Shown: one piece after another, positions 1 to 12,202 of the stretch
Numbering within the stretch: position 1 is the stretch's first letter
Layout of the letters: each line of letters begins with the position of its first letter
From: Buxus sempervirens
Taxonomy: Eukaryota; Streptophyta; Magnoliopsida; Buxales; Buxaceae
Length of the DNA stretch: 64,000 nucleotides
NCBI GenBank assembly: GCA_947561395.2
Contig: OX387182.1
Location: forward strand, 49,221,949 to 49,285,948
Direction of reading: 5' to 3'
Program-made: the position numbers and the translations under genes
The notes under the pieces: model-generated
The model's database searches: none
Told to the model about the DNA's origin: nothing
Seen by the model: only the letters and a program-made list of their open reading frames with translations

Positions 1-600
1 AAAGCACTTGAGAGTGGCTTCTCCGTCCTCTATTTCGATAAGCCCTCTGGATCGAGCTCTCTCTCGCCTTCTCGAGTCTCTGCGAAAATTTCTCCCTCTC
101 TCTGTCTTTGCCTGTAGCACCTCTCCTCTATCACAGCTTCGAAACAGAGAACCTATACAACTGGAAAGGGTTTCCCTTCTCCATTTGCTATTGCTGCTTG
201 CTCTTCGGAGAAACACTTTCTACCTCTTCATTTTCTGGTTTTATTGCATCAAACTTCGTCCATTGGAGCAGTCGATTCTGCCAAAACCTACCTCAAGTGA
301 ATACGGGTTCGTCTCCCCCTTTTTCTTTTATTTATTCATTCCTTCAGCCGTCACTTTTATCTGTATTTCTGTTTTTTTGATCTGCATTGATCATCCTCTG
401 ATCTTTGTATATTTCTGTTCGTGGATTTTGTCGATTCTCTTTCTTTATTCTTATTATTTTATTTTATTTTTTAGTCGTGCTATTTTTTCTTCGATCGTAT
501 CGGTTTCTGTTTGAAATTCTCTCCATGGAAAGCAAATCAGGTTTATGGTTTCCTAACCTGATTATGCATAGATTTCATTTTGCATTTCGTGCTATATGGT
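1..600 (+). other. CT-rich leader-like DNA, possible 5' UTR exon
   Basis: The first 300 bases are strongly CT-rich with many TCTCTC and CTTCTC runs, as in the 5' leader of many plant genes, and then become T-rich like an intron. A weak donor (CTCAA|GTGAAT) lies near 298. A long open frame runs through positions 8-514, but its composition follows the CT-rich bias and shows no domain, so I do not take it as protein coding. If this is a leader, the gene would be read to the right, toward the coding-like stretches at 1050-2520. Confidence 0.3.
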
Positions 601-1049
601 TTCCTTCATAACAGATATTTCTCAGGTAAATCACATTTCATCATAACAGTGTCTGTATCTATTTAGTTTTTTTTTTAATGCTGTTTGTGCTAATTTTTAT
701 GACCTTTAGGGATTTTACTTGCAAAGATTTGCAGAAGGGCAAGATGCACCTGAACACTTTTACAAGTATCAAAAGTTGAATTAGGCACTGGTATTCTTTT
801 CCTATATACACATGTTCATAAAAAGGGCAGAGTAAGTTGCAGGTTAGGTTGGTATGGACATGATTCAAACCATTTGGGTCAATGGCCGTCGCTTAATAAA
901 TCAAAGTTGCTTTGTATGTTTGTTGACTGCTCAAAATGAGATGAATGATCAGAAGGGATCATTTGTTTTCTGTAATTTTTGGGCTAACATCCATCCATTT
1001 TGATAAAGCCTGAATCCAATAAAAGTTTTAATACATACCCAATTTTCAG

Positions 1050-1318
1050 GCTTCTCCCAATTTACTGTTAGCAAAAAGGGGAAAGAGAATCTACTTTTAG
1101 AAGTGAATGAAGTGAATACCCAAACAAACTTTTCGTTTTGTTCATTTGAGGATTGGAGCTATTTTGCAAGAATTTCTGGACAACACCAACAGGAAGGAAC
1201 TGCAGTTAAAGAGCAAACAACAAACACGGGGTTTGGCAAATTGTTTGAATTATTGAAAAAGAATTTGAGATATTTCTTTCATTTTTTCCCACAGGAATCA
1301 TGCTTTCAGATTTCCTGA
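1050..1318 (+). other. Possible coding exon of an unrecognised gene
   Basis: A good acceptor (AATTTTCAG|GC) at 1049 opens a frame that runs to the TGA at 1316-1318. Its protein composition looks coding, with mixed polar residues and motifs such as SFCSFEDWSYFARISG and GFGKLFELLKKN. No strong donor is visible: the only GT in a sensible place is the weak GGG|GTTTGG near 1230. I do not recognise the protein. It may be an exon of the gene whose leader is at the left edge, or a relic of one. Confidence 0.3.
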
Positions 1319-1930
1319 TGAATCAAAGTACTCAATTTCTTTTTCTTTTTTTTTTCTTTTGAAACAAAGTAAACATGGTGATCAGCTTTTTGGTATGATC
1401 AGAACTTGGTAACACAATAGGCCCCAAGTTATTGATGCATTTGTCTAAGAGGTCCATACTGGGTGGCTTAACATTTTGGTCTTGTTTCTTATATCTGGGT
1501 GGCTTCTGATGTCCAATGCAACTGAATTTTTTTTTTATTTCATTGTAGTATGTGATAACATTATTGATGCATTTGTTACTGCTGTAATATTAATGCTATA
1601 AAAGAAACTGCTACATGTGTGTACAACGAAATTGGAGAAAATTGGAGCCTTCTTATTTGGCTTTGCAGATGTATGTCTAGTCCTTGATATGGAAAACATC
1701 TTTAATAATGAGTTATTAATTAGTTATTTAGCTCCTCCAGTATTTAACTTTTATGTGTACAGATATGCAAGCTGGTTGCTTTTGCCAATATCACTTATGA
1801 CTTCAAGATGCTTTCATTTCATACAAACTGGTTTTGGTTGTTGAAAGTGGGATCTTTTGGAATGACTGTGACAATATGATTGATTGTTAACTTAAGCTAG
1901 AAAAATTTCCTGTTGCTTCGTTGCAAATAG

Positions 1931-2078
1931 CCAGCCACCTAGATATAACGGCAACAACAAATCTATAACTAGTAACAATTTAGAACATGGCTTGAGTGAT
2001 CTTATATGCTTACTGGAATCACCAAGTGAAACCCACTTTTATGGATCAGCCATTCTATCCTTTGTTGAGTGTATTAAG
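1931..2078 (+). other. Possible coding exon of an unrecognised gene
   Basis: After a possible acceptor (GCAAATAG|CC) the + strand is open and coding-like, with residues such as QPPRYNGNN, then EHGLSDLICLLESPSE and THFYGSAILSFVECIK. The putative donor AAG|GTTTGG is weak, as at 1230. The frame continues open to 2213. I cannot name the family. It sits between two other coding-like stretches on the same strand (1050-1318 and 2350-2520), which is the main reason to list it. Confidence 0.3.
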
Positions 2079-2349
2079 GTTTGGGCTTCTCTCATTTCCA
2101 CTTCTTTTCCTCTGTTGGTTTGTGGGTCCTCCAACCTATTTCCTGTCTTTTCTGGTGAGGTCTTTGCTCCAAGATTTCCCTCCCTGTTTGATTTGCAGTT
2201 TGTTCTAATTTGAATGAGTTTTTGTGGCAAAAATTACATTTGCCAGCCAACCACAGGGTCAGTGCTCCTGCTTGTCTCATATCACATCCATTGTATTCAT
2301 CTCTGGTGCTTATGCTCAGCAGCAGCACCACCACCGGCACTTTAGATAA

Positions 2350-2520
2350 TATGAAGATGAAGAGTGCATATGTGAATATGAAGAAAGATCCTTTGATAAT
2401 GAACCGGATACTGATAGCATCATTCAGCGGTTGCTGCTTGGGGAGATGGGTTGTACTAGAGATACGATTACAAATGCTATAAAGCTTGCACATGATAGTG
2501 GTCATATTAGTTTTAATTAA
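2350..2520 (+). other. Coding-like stretch of unknown identity
   Basis: Between a TAA at 2347 and a TAA at 2518-2520 the + strand encodes about 56 residues rich in acidic residues (YEDEECICEYEERSFDNE) followed by PDTDSIIQRLLLGEMGCTRD and an NAIKLAHDSG tail. The composition is typical of protein and unlike the surrounding AT-rich DNA. A Q3H3 stretch (CAG and CAC repeats) lies just upstream in the same frame, cut off by the TAA. No start codon or clear acceptor defines it, so it could be a last exon or a pseudogene piece. Confidence 0.3.
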
Positions 2521-3659
2521 TTATATATTTTGGAATTTGATACATATGTGGGGTTTTTATTTCATAGATGGTATTTTCCTTTGTTATGGATTAATTTCTA
2601 TATTTTCTTGATAGATGGATTTGTTTTGCAAGATGCACTCATTCTTGCTTTTTAGTCCTTTGTCAAAATTTATTTTTAACATATTTTTACTTTTTTTTTT
2701 TTAGTTTTTGTTTTTTAGAGGGATCCAAATAAAATACAAGGGTTTGATATGGTTAATTTGTATAAAATAAAAAATCAAGTGCTTTAATATATATGTTTAC
2801 TAAACATTTTTCTTAACTGAAAAGCACTTACTAAGTGCTTGATACATGTGTTTACCAAACACCAATTTTTTCAGATGAGCACTTTTTTATAACTATGGAT
2901 AAATACTTAAATAAGCCAACTTAGCTATTAAGTGCTTATCCATAAGCACTAGCAATCCCAAATGCCACCTTATATTCCTAACACTCCCCTTACGTGTGGG
3001 CCGGACTCAAACCCTTTTTGAGGGAGGCCCTACACATAGAATTTTTTTTTTCTCAACAGGTGGAGTAGAGGTTTGATATATTTACTTATATTTACTTACA
3101 TTCCTAATAGTAGTTCATAAAGAATTTTGATGCTCCCAAATTCTTTGCAAGAGGAGGAGAAGAATGGTCGTCACAGCATAAGGAGAAGAAGGTGAAAAGT
3201 TATGGGGATTTTTGCGTTTAGTTTTTGAAAAATAATATAAAATGAAAAAGAAAAAGCTCGATTGTAAGCGAGAAGAAATTATGAGTTTCATAGCCAGCAG
3301 AAGGAGAAGAGGTTTTGAGAAGATGAAGAAGAATCTCTCATGTTGGGGCAGGAAAAATTTTGGGGTTTCGGTTTTGGCTTTCACAAGCAACAAAAAAGCA
3401 GTCAAAGCTGGCTCCTCCCGCGTTGCATAGCTTTAGGGATGCATGGCAACGATTTGGTTTTGAGAAAAACTGAAACCAAAACGGACTCAGTTTTCTTAAA
3501 GGATATGTTTGGGACCTTGGATTTGAGGAGAGAATTAAAAAAAAAAAAACCTAAAAAGAAAATGAAGAGAAAAGAAAAGGAAAAACAAGAATGATTTTTT
3601 TTTCTTTTCCGGTGTTTGGATGAGATTAGAAATAGGAAGAAAAATATATATTATAATAA
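2521..3659. other. AT-rich intergenic DNA, no gene seen
   Basis: I see no gene here. Around 2810-2960 there are short inverted and direct copies of AAGCACTTA and TAAGTGCTT, which suggest a decayed small inverted-repeat element. Positions 3120-3600 are purine-rich on the + strand and give spurious lysine-rich or phenylalanine-rich open frames. Confidence 0.5.
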
Positions 3660-3950
3660 GATGGTGGGTTGAGGTGGTCATGATAGGTGAGTGAGAGTGG
3701 CTGGGTGTTGGTAGGATTGGTGGGGTGGTAGCTGCGGCGGGGGCATGATGGTTGTGGTGGGTGGTAGTGGGCGATGTTGGTGGGCTGGTGGGGGTGATGG
3801 TGGTGAGGGGGTGACAATAATAGATGGTGGTAGTAGTGGTGGCAGGCGATGGTGGGTGGTGGCGATGGTGGGATGGTTGTAGATCATGGCGAGGTGGTAG
3901 CAATGTTGGAGTTGGTGGCGTGGAAATTGGTGGTGATGGTTGTATATAAG
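3660..3950. repeat. GGT/GTG-rich low-complexity block
   Basis: About 290 bases are built of GGTGGTGATGGTGG-like repeats, with very few C on the + strand. The opposite strand gives His/Pro/Thr-rich open frames that only reflect this composition. The many GG and GGG runs make local G-quadruplex formation on the + strand possible, but this is inference. Confidence 0.8.
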
Positions 3951-4247
3951 AACAATAATTTTGCTTTAGATCATTTTTCATGAAATTGGATTAGAGAATG
4001 CCCATATTTATATTGGGTATATTGTAACACCCCAATCCCACCAATAATGATACTTTACGCTTTGGCTCATTAGGCCTTATAGTTTTTTATATTCCTAGGT
4101 TTTACCACAAAAGGTCTCGTTGTTCAAGGAATTTACAAGCTTATATATATGGACCTTCACTTTTTTCTCTACAAGTAATGCGAAATTATAAAATCACACA
4201 GATGCATATAAAACTCACTTTTGTATTATAATTCTATTCATCTAGGT

Positions 4248-4560
4248 CTGTTGAGGGTGCAACTTGGTCCCGTTCAAATCGAACCCCAACCGACCCAAAT
4301 CAACTTTGGTTCGGTTTTTTAGTTTTTGGATTTGATTTCAGTCCAAAAATCTTTAAACTGAACAAGTTAGTTTGGTTTTGGGTTGGATGCTCAGTTAAAC
4401 CAAACCAAACCGAACCGAATTGAACCGACCTAATATAATTTGTAATATATATTAAAATTTGAAAGTGTACCTTTAAACTTTGAGGATATTACCCTCGTTT
4501 GAGCAAAAGTATACATTGGTTTAACCCGAACCAAACTGAACTGAACCAAGATGACCCCTA
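4248..4560. mobile_element. hAT-like small non-autonomous relic
   Basis: The left end reads GAGGGTGCAACTTGGT and the right end ACCAAGATGACCCCTA, an imperfect terminal inverted repeat of the AGGGGTG type known from hAT-derived MITEs. The interior is full of inverted AACCGAACC and GGTTCGGTT motifs, also common in such elements. I find no clear 8-bp target duplication. Its right end directly abuts the CACTA element that starts at 4564. Confidence 0.4.
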
Positions 4561-6000
4561 TAACACTACAAAAATGCGGAGTTTTAGTGTCGGACTTTTA
4601 GCGGCGGTAGCTTTATCCCGTTGCTAATACTAGTTATTTATGTTTAAACGGCTATAGAGAAAGTGCCGCCACGGAATGTCGCATTTAGCGGCGGTAAATG
4701 CTACCGCCAATAAAAAGAATGGCGCAAAACTGGGCTTTTGGCACGAGTTGTTGACGCGTCATTATTACCGTTGGTATACCGCCGTTAAAAAGAAAGGTGC
4801 GAAACCGGGCTTTTGGCGCGAGTTGTTGGCGTGTCATCGCTAGTAATAATATTTTATCTTATTGTACGGCGGGAAGTACCGCCCTTCTTAAATTGTTTTG
4901 CGGTAGTCTTAGCCGCCGGTAAACAATGCAAGTTTTGGTCTATTAAAATATTATATTTAGAAGCGGCGATAACTTATTACCGCCGCTAAAGGTTATAAAA
5001 CCCCATTTCCCGCAGAAAGCCCTCCGCGCCCTCTTCTTTGTTGTCCTCTGTGTTTTGCCACCGTTTTCTCTCCTATCGGCGTAGATCATCACCGTCGCCA
5101 ATGCCACCGTCAACCGTTGCTGCCATCGCCGCCGTCGACCGTTACTACCATCCCCGCCGTCAGCCGTCGACCGTCGCCGTTCTCAAGTTAGTATTTTTGC
5201 TTAATAGTCATGAGAAAAAGAGATCATCTATCATCAAATCTGCTGCTTCATTTGATTCTTGCGCGCATCGGAGCTTTTGGTTGCCTAGAAAAGTAATAGT
5301 TGTTATGTCAGCTGTGAAGGATTCTAAGATATGCTCTAATGTAATGCATACATAGAAATCCTATTTTCTTTTCCATGAAACTCTTTCCTCCATATAAATT
5401 TCCTTTTTCTTAATTTCAGTTTTTCAAACCACATCCAGGTGAAATCGAAGCCACTTAGTTTTGAATCAATGACATTATGAGGTAATCTTCATAATGTTTT
5501 TACTAGTTCATCAGTTTTAAGTTCATAGAAACCAATTCAAGTTTGGAATCAATAATATGGTTATCATAACCAAAATTTTCTTCAACTTTATTTCTTGGGT
5601 CCTGAATTGATAAGAAACAAACAGGTTGTCTAACATACTTTTGGTTTTTCATGCTTAATAGAGTTAATATGTGATCATTCTCAAATTATTTTGGCTTAAT
5701 TTTGAATGTGATTAGGATAGAAATAGGGATGAGAGACCAAGATTTTTGTTAGACAAGAAGAAAAATAAACAAATAAATAAATTCTATGAGCCTTGAGGTT
5801 TAATGTGTCTGTTTCCTCATATCAGCTAAATTTACCAACTTGTTCTTTTTTTTTTTTTTTTCTTTTTTGACAAATGAAACAGAGAAAAATATCAGTAGCA
5901 CTCATCATTAGCAGTTCCATGGCCCATGTTGTGAGGGAAAGAAAAATAAAAGAGTACATAGGCTATAACTCTCTCTTGTGTTTACAAATAAAGTGGTACC

Positions 6001-6064
6001 AATCATTGTGTACAACTCACCGGTGTGAGAGGAATCATTGTGTACAACTCACCGGTGTGAGAGG
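6001..6064. repeat. Perfect 32-bp tandem duplication
   Basis: Two identical 32-base copies lie head to tail; the unit begins AATCATTGTGTACAACTCAC. They lie inside the CACTA element. Each unit contains ACTCACCGGTGTGAG, a near-perfect hairpin with CTCACCGGTGTGAG-type arms. The perfect identity points to a recent event. Confidence 0.9.
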
Positions 6065-9000
6065 AATCAAAACCAACTGAAATGAGGTCATAAGCCAAGA
6101 AGTAGAATGGATAATTGCTTGTTACCAGAATATCAACTGCTTTAAGCCTCTAATCAAAGCCACCTAAGTGATCAGCAGACTCTAGCACTGCCCCAAAAAT
6201 TATCATCTAAAGTAACTGCCTGCTTTGATGACATTAAGATGGCAGAAACTAGTGACTGGAAGGTAGGAATGAACAAAAATCCAGTAACAGTTAAGTTATG
6301 CTAGATAGAATACAAGGACTTAAGAAAAAAATTTCTTAATTGCATATCAACAATGAAAGCTTAGGATTCCTACAAGGTTCTGTGAACATAATTTGGAAGT
6401 GGTGCAAACTAAATGTCTTCTGCAAAGTAGTTAATTTACTGAAACAGATTTATTATGATGAAGAAAAATGTAGTCCATGAAATACATGGGATTTATTTGC
6501 ATCATTCTCTAAGGCACAACCAATCTGGGATGATCTACCAGAAGCACTCCAATTAAAAAGATCAAATGATCACAAATACTACTGTTTCAGCAAAGAAATT
6601 CTTCATTGATAACTTCATCTGAGAAACTGAAATTGGAACAAAGGTAAGTTTTTCTCTTCCAATAGATTGATTGTTCATTGACAGTGCGTTATCCCTATCA
6701 GATGAAGCTGGGCAGTATGAATCCTTTTCTTGGTTTCCCGTGTATCAAGATTCATATATTTAAGGTGTTCTTTCGTAACTTTTCTTACTGTTCCAGTTAA
6801 AATCAGCCATTGATCTTTGTCCAATGTGCCTAAACCATCTTACTGAATCTCTCTGTTGTTTTATCTTCCAGTAGAGCTACTCCTAGATTCTCTCAGATGC
6901 ATTAATGAGTGTGGTTTCTCATTTGTATGAAAAATCTTCCCTATGAAGTAGAGACCTTCTTATCTGTCTCATAGAACCACTCTTTTTGTTTGAGCATAAT
7001 GCATTGGTTATGTGTCACTCTGAATCCTAAATTGCAAAGATTTATATTAGAAAAAAAAAAGAGATCTGTGAATTTGTATACAACTGCATGCTGTCATTAT
7101 ACTTCTCTCTAGGTGACCTGAGTAAAATGATAGGCACTTTCCTTGCCAGAGGCGGTACCTGAGGAGCTATTCTTATGTGTCTGAACCCCTTAACGGATCT
7201 CTTTTGGGTTCTACAATTCTCTTTTCAAATTTTTTTCTCTTTTTACGAAGAAAAATTTATGCAAAAAAAGAAAACGATGCCGCTCAATCCGGATTTACAC
7301 CCATCTTAGGATCAAATTTGAATTGAGATTTGGACTGAACCATTAAGGTACCTGTTTGTGGGTTCAACCGGCTGGATCTGACTCACCTTTCACACACATG
7401 CTGTTTTGGAGAAAAAAATATAATGCATCTTATACACAAAATAGTGCTGGTGCATCCAAAATGCTTATAATTAGCTCGTTTACGCATACCCTTCACTAAG
7501 TCTGTTTTGTGCATCATACACACATATCAGTGCGTGTAACACCCAAACTTTTAGGTTAAATAACGGTAGTAGAACTCTTGGAACAGAGCATATATTTTGA
7601 TAAAGGGATGCAACTTCTGTTTTTCAACTGGGTTGGATATAAGACATCCCTATTTGTTCATTAAATAGTCATTCAGGACAGGAAACAATCACTCAGGACC
7701 TTAAGGACCACCTTATTTAATTTCACAAAAGACACTTATGGTTTTACATATTATTTTTATTTTGTCAAGTCTTTATACGTAAAGAAGGTTAAACTCCTAG
7801 TAGAATCCAATAAAATCTTTTCAAACCCTAACCATTCACCAATAAAAAGAAAGCCTTTTGATTTATGCCTAAATTCTTGTTTTTAGGGAAACATCCCTTT
7901 TGATGGAGTTTATCACATTGAGGACCTGAAAACCTAAAAAAGTTTTTCTTGATGTGTTAATATTTTTTTAGAGCTACAACCTAGAGATACTAAAAATCAA
8001 GAGTGATAGAGAGGTCTGTAGAACGGCTTTAATAAACAACCATTCAATGGATTAACAACGGCTTTAAGGTGCAGAAGATTTGTATATCCTTCCTTGTGAT
8101 GAACTCCAAGAAATTTCATTGTATTGGGACTTGAGAGAATAGACAAAATAATCACAATGAAAAGACAAAGGAGGTCTGCATGAGTGGAGCCTATGGCTAA
8201 ATTGCAAATTTTTCTGTAGGTTTCAAATTTTTTCAAGGCTGTGATACTTTGATAATTAATTAAATTTAATATCCTATTAGAGGAATCTCAGCTAAGTATT
8301 GTTATATATATGCGCTTTAGTTTTTGCAAGTTCATTTGAAACCATCAAAATTGCGATGGGAAAATACTGAATTTTCTTGAATGTTAATTGTCATTAGAAT
8401 AATTTTCTTTTCATACATAGCCACAACTTTCCAATTCTACTTTACTTTCAAGTTGAAAAAATGCAATTCCATTCCACTAGTGATTTACTGGGTCAAGTTT
8501 CTAATTGATGTTATTACATAAATAGGGAATGCATGTTTGAGTTGTTACAATTAAAAAAGTGGGAACAATTCAAATGCCCGTTTGAGAGGTTACATGTGTA
8601 ATTTTGCCCATCCTATTTTGTGTACTTTGAAGATATTGCATCTTTTCAATAAGTTTGCAATAACTCCTAGTATTTATATATAAAGGCATAGATTTGCACA
8701 TGTAACATCTTGGATTGTCAGATTGATAGTTTGGGGATATCAAATATGTTATTTGTTGACATGTGATTAATATATATCTTTAATTGTAATTTTGGTTTCA
8801 TCTCTTTGTTCTTTAAATACGTAGTTTTATTGACTTTATGTCAAAAAACTTTACGTATTTGAAGAATTGCGTAGAGATGTTGCCGAAATTCGTGGAGAAA
8901 TATATGAATTTTATGATAAACGAGTAATATATTTGGCATTCCTAAATGGGCAAAACCATGCATAAATTTTAAAACTAACCTAAGTATCGTTTGATATTAG

Positions 9001-9199
9001 CTAGATTCATTTATGGAGTATGTTTTGCAGAAGGTAATTTTATTCAAAAGAGGCGGGTAAATTCTTCCCAAACATACTAACATATGGATCAAATGTGGAT
9101 GAGGAGATCTAGGTATTTATTATGTTAATTTCTTAATGTTTTAGTGAAGGGTGTATATATATATTTATTAACTAAATAGGTTACGTTTACTATGGATGG

Positions 9200-9420
9200 A
9201 ATAGGACTAGTCAAGATTATATTGATGGAGTCAAGAGTTTCATCAAATTCGTATGTTCTCATGGGGCAACTATTAATGGATTATTGAAGTGTCCTTGTCC
9301 GAAATGTAATAATGTGCTGTATCAGAGTGAAAAAGTCGCATACGAACACATGATTTGCAATGGATTTGTCTAAAACTACACAAAATGATACCATCATGGG
9401 GAAGATATACTTGATTCACG
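9200..9420 (+). pseudogene. CACTA transposase N-terminal (Transpos_assoc-like) fragment
   Basis: The + strand encodes NRTSQDYIDGVKSFIKFV, then LLKCPCPKCNNV, a histidine-containing stretch (VAYEHMICNGFV) and YHHGED. This order (YIDGV, a CPCxKC zinc-type cysteine cluster, H-x-GF, and HGE) matches the transposase-associated domain at the N terminus of plant En/Spm transposases. Two in-frame stops (TAA after GFV, and TGA six codons later, where the family normally has a Trp) break it. Acidic linker sequence continues to about 9530, and the catalytic region is missing because the right terminus follows at 9735. Confidence 0.75.
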
Positions 9421-9739
9421 ATCCCCTTAGATTAATCCCATAGGAGATGATGCACAATTTGTGGGTGATGAAGTTAGGCTCATGATTAAAGAAACTTATG
9501 GGGTGCAGGATGAAATGGACGTATCTGCAGTAACTACCTCTGCTAAAGCATCGTCGTCTATAAAACCTATATAGCGGCGAAAATTTGCTTACTGCTGTTA
9601 GGATTGTTGGTTATTTGTTTACCGGTAGGGTGTGTAGGGGTGGGACGACTTACTGCCGTGGAAAGCATTAACGGCGGGAACGTAGTTTTTACCGGCGGTA
9701 GTCTTCCGCCGGTAAAAACCCATATTTTTGTAGTGTATC

Positions 9740-10574
9740 TAGGGCTGTAAACAAGCCGAGCCGAGCTGAGCCCAGATTTGTATAGCTCAACTCAGGCTCA
9801 TAAACCTTGGGCAACGCTCAGGCTCGGCTCAAGAACATTAAAAATTCTTGAGCTTAGATTCGGCTGGCAAAAGCTTAGCTCATTAAGGGCTACACTCACA
9901 AAAGGCCCAATCCATTAAAAATTACTTTAACATGTGCTTTGTTCATATATATGTAAAGGAAAATAATACCAATCCACATCGTATGATAAATAAATATTCA
10001 TTCTAAACAAAATTATCGATAAAAATCAAAAAAGTGGTTACGAATGTATAAAGTGCCGGTCCTAGTACATCACATAAGGACAATGATATTCGAAAATTTT
10101 TAAAAATAGTAGATTATTGAAAACAATAGTAAAGACAAAACAAAAAAGTAAAAATTAAATAAGCTAAGGCTTTTTATCCATAGTCATTATGCCCTTTATC
10201 TATCAAATATTAATAATTAATAGAATCCAAAACCTACATTGAATTAGAAGAAAAAATAAAACAAAATAACTCATTTAATTTTACTAACAAAGAACAACAT
10301 AAATAAAATAAAAAAAATTAAATGTCTTTCTTAACAATAGAATAAGAGATCTAAGTATGAGTTAAATTTACTAACTATATATCAACACATATTTTTAGTG
10401 TCGTAATACATAATATATGATATAGATATATAGTATAAACTTAACTATTCGAGCTTTAACGAAGTCGAGGCTACTCAGGCTTGGCTCAGGCTCGGTTCAA
10501 GAGCCTAAAAGTAGAGCTTAAGCTTAGCTGAGCCCAAGCTTGAGTGGAGCTAGCTCTGTTCATTGACAGCCCTA
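9740..10574. mobile_element. hAT-like non-autonomous element with TAGGGCTGT ends
   Basis: The element is bounded by TAGGGCTGT on the left and ACAGCCCTA on the right, a perfect 9-bp inverted repeat. Next to each end are GC-rich stretches with many GAGCC and GGCTC motifs in inverted order, and the middle is AT-rich with no coding capacity. It starts only 4 bases beyond the right end of the CACTA element. The 8-bp flanks do not match, so the class assignment rests on the ends alone. Confidence 0.5.
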
Positions 10575-11734
10575 TTCATCCATATACCAAAAAATTAAAT
10601 AAATAAAAACATAGGTGATCAAAATCTATAATAAAAGAACACATTTTTACGTGTTTCATGAGTTCTTAATATTTGGTGTCACTAAAGATCCACTTTTTAA
10701 TATTAGACTATTCTTCTTTAAAAAAAATTTAGTTCCCTTCTGATTGTTGTTAAATCAAAATTAGTGGTTCAAAAATGGTATTAAATGAAGCAGTATTGGA
10801 CCCATCAAAACAAGATGAACCTCTTACACAAAATTTTGTAGCCGTAGAGGTCCATAAAACCCTACTTTGAACTCTAGTAGTTTTGGATAAGGAAGTATTT
10901 CAGTGGTGCTTATGAAAACAAAATTAATGCTCAAAACTGAAAAAGAAATCTAAAGAAGTCATGAAAGTGATTCAACTTGCTACTAGCTAGCCATCACACC
11001 CGACACAATGGAATCTTTACGGGGTGGGCAGGATTTTCATTTGGGGTGGGCAAAACTATATATATGTTGTTATTAGAGAATAGGGGTGGGCAAAGTAAAT
11101 CTTTAAACTTAAAATAGAAGAGGATTGGTTGTGATTAGAAGAATATGGGAGGCAAATTAAAAATTTTAGTATGGGCAAAACTATATATATGTTAAGTAGA
11201 TAGTAGCTTTTTGCAATTTTAGGGTGGGCAGTGGCTCTATATAGGTCCGCCCTTGATAGAATCCGTGGTCCAGAGGCCTCGTGGATGTATCCATTGGGCT
11301 AAAACCTTTCAGCGCATTCATTCGTATAACTTGAAAGAGATGTTGGGCCGTGAATGAATTTGATGGTTGACAGGTAAAAACCTTCTTATATTTACATTGT
11401 GATTTTCTCTTGCATTTATCCATGAAATTTGAGGGAGATTTTTCTTGTTCTAAACTCCAACAAGATACATTTTTCTTGTTGTAAATGTGTCTAGGGTTTT
11501 TCTTGGTGAAAAATCTAACAATCATATGCTTCACATGACAGCACCTCTATGGAAGTGTATGGATAAGTGTGGGAAAAAAAGTTCAGACAATATTAGAGGT
11601 TTTTCTAGTTGGCATGCATGATTGCAAGACTGATCAAATTTAAGTTTAAGGCATAACTACAGTGGTTGCCTCTGCAGTTTATTTTGGGAACTCAGTCCAT
11701 GGTTTGGAATGAGTTCTGGATCTTGGAATAATAA
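10575..11734. other. AT-rich intergenic DNA with small MITE-like fragments
   Basis: No gene is seen. Between about 11020 and 11260 GGGGTGGGCAAA-type stretches recur several times, separated by AT-rich DNA containing two copies of AAAACTATATATATGTT, which suggests a decayed small element. An open frame on the opposite strand at 11181-11534 has no recognisable features. Confidence 0.45.
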
Positions 11735-12202
11735 GGCCTCGTTTGGCTTTCATTTTAGGAATTCATTCCAAGCCTTGGAACTCATTCCAAGCCTTGGAAT
11801 GAATTCTGATACCAAAATGAGTGTTTGGTAAGACATGCAAGAACTCATTCTATAAGAATGAAAATGAGAAAATCATTGATTTTCAGAAACGGCTCCAACC
11901 CCGTTTTTGGATTTGAGAATGGGTTCTGAGTTTTATGCGGTGGCAAACTTGTAATTATTGTTAACTTTAAGCAATGGCATAAAATGTAAATATGACTATT
12001 GAGCCTTCTCTCCTTCTTCAATAAGAGACTTTCCAATCGTTGAGGAAACTATTCCTCTTCTTCTTCGTTGCTGCTATTGCTATTAGTGGGATGGTGGAAA
12101 GGGAAGATTGGAAAGGGAAGAATACTGATGGAAGGCAGTAGACTTGCTATTCTGGGATTCGGATCCATAGTTCAACAATGTCTAGATGCTGGTTGATCAG
12201 AT

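Larger units (their letters stand above)
4564..9735. mobile_element. CACTA (En/Spm-type) DNA transposon, deleted
   Basis: The left end begins CACTACAAAAATGCGG and the right end finishes ATATTTTTGTAGTG, giving a perfect 12-base inverted repeat CACTACAAAAAT. Both ends carry subterminal GCGGCGGTA and TACCGCCG motifs in both orientations (4600-5000 and 9565-9720), a hallmark of CACTA elements. The 3-bp flanks are TAA and TAT, so the target duplication is only two of three. Of the transposase only a broken N-terminal domain at 9200-9420 is visible, so the element must have been non-autonomous. The rest of the interior is AT-rich with no recognisable gene, apart from a 32-bp tandem duplication at 6001-6064. 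Confidence 0.8.

Noticed and set aside
8..514. 168-codon open frame at the left edge
   Set aside because: Composition mirrors CT- and T-rich leader or intron DNA, with Leu/Phe/Ser runs and no domain.
3535..3981. His/Pro/Thr-rich open frames on the minus strand
   Set aside because: They only reflect the GGT-rich low-complexity block on the other strand.
4023..4250. TGTAACACCCC start as an LTR
   Set aside because: No matching ATTACA end or second copy before the next element; at most a fragment.
5038..5355. 105-codon open frame in the CACTA interior
   Set aside because: Ala/Val/Pro-rich from CCG repeats with no recognised domain or splice context; noted only as possible captured DNA.
7535..8549. 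Possible solo LTR (TGTAACACCC to GTTGTTACA)
   Set aside because: Ends look right but the 5-bp flanks GTGCG and ATTAA do not match at all, and no internal landmarks support it.
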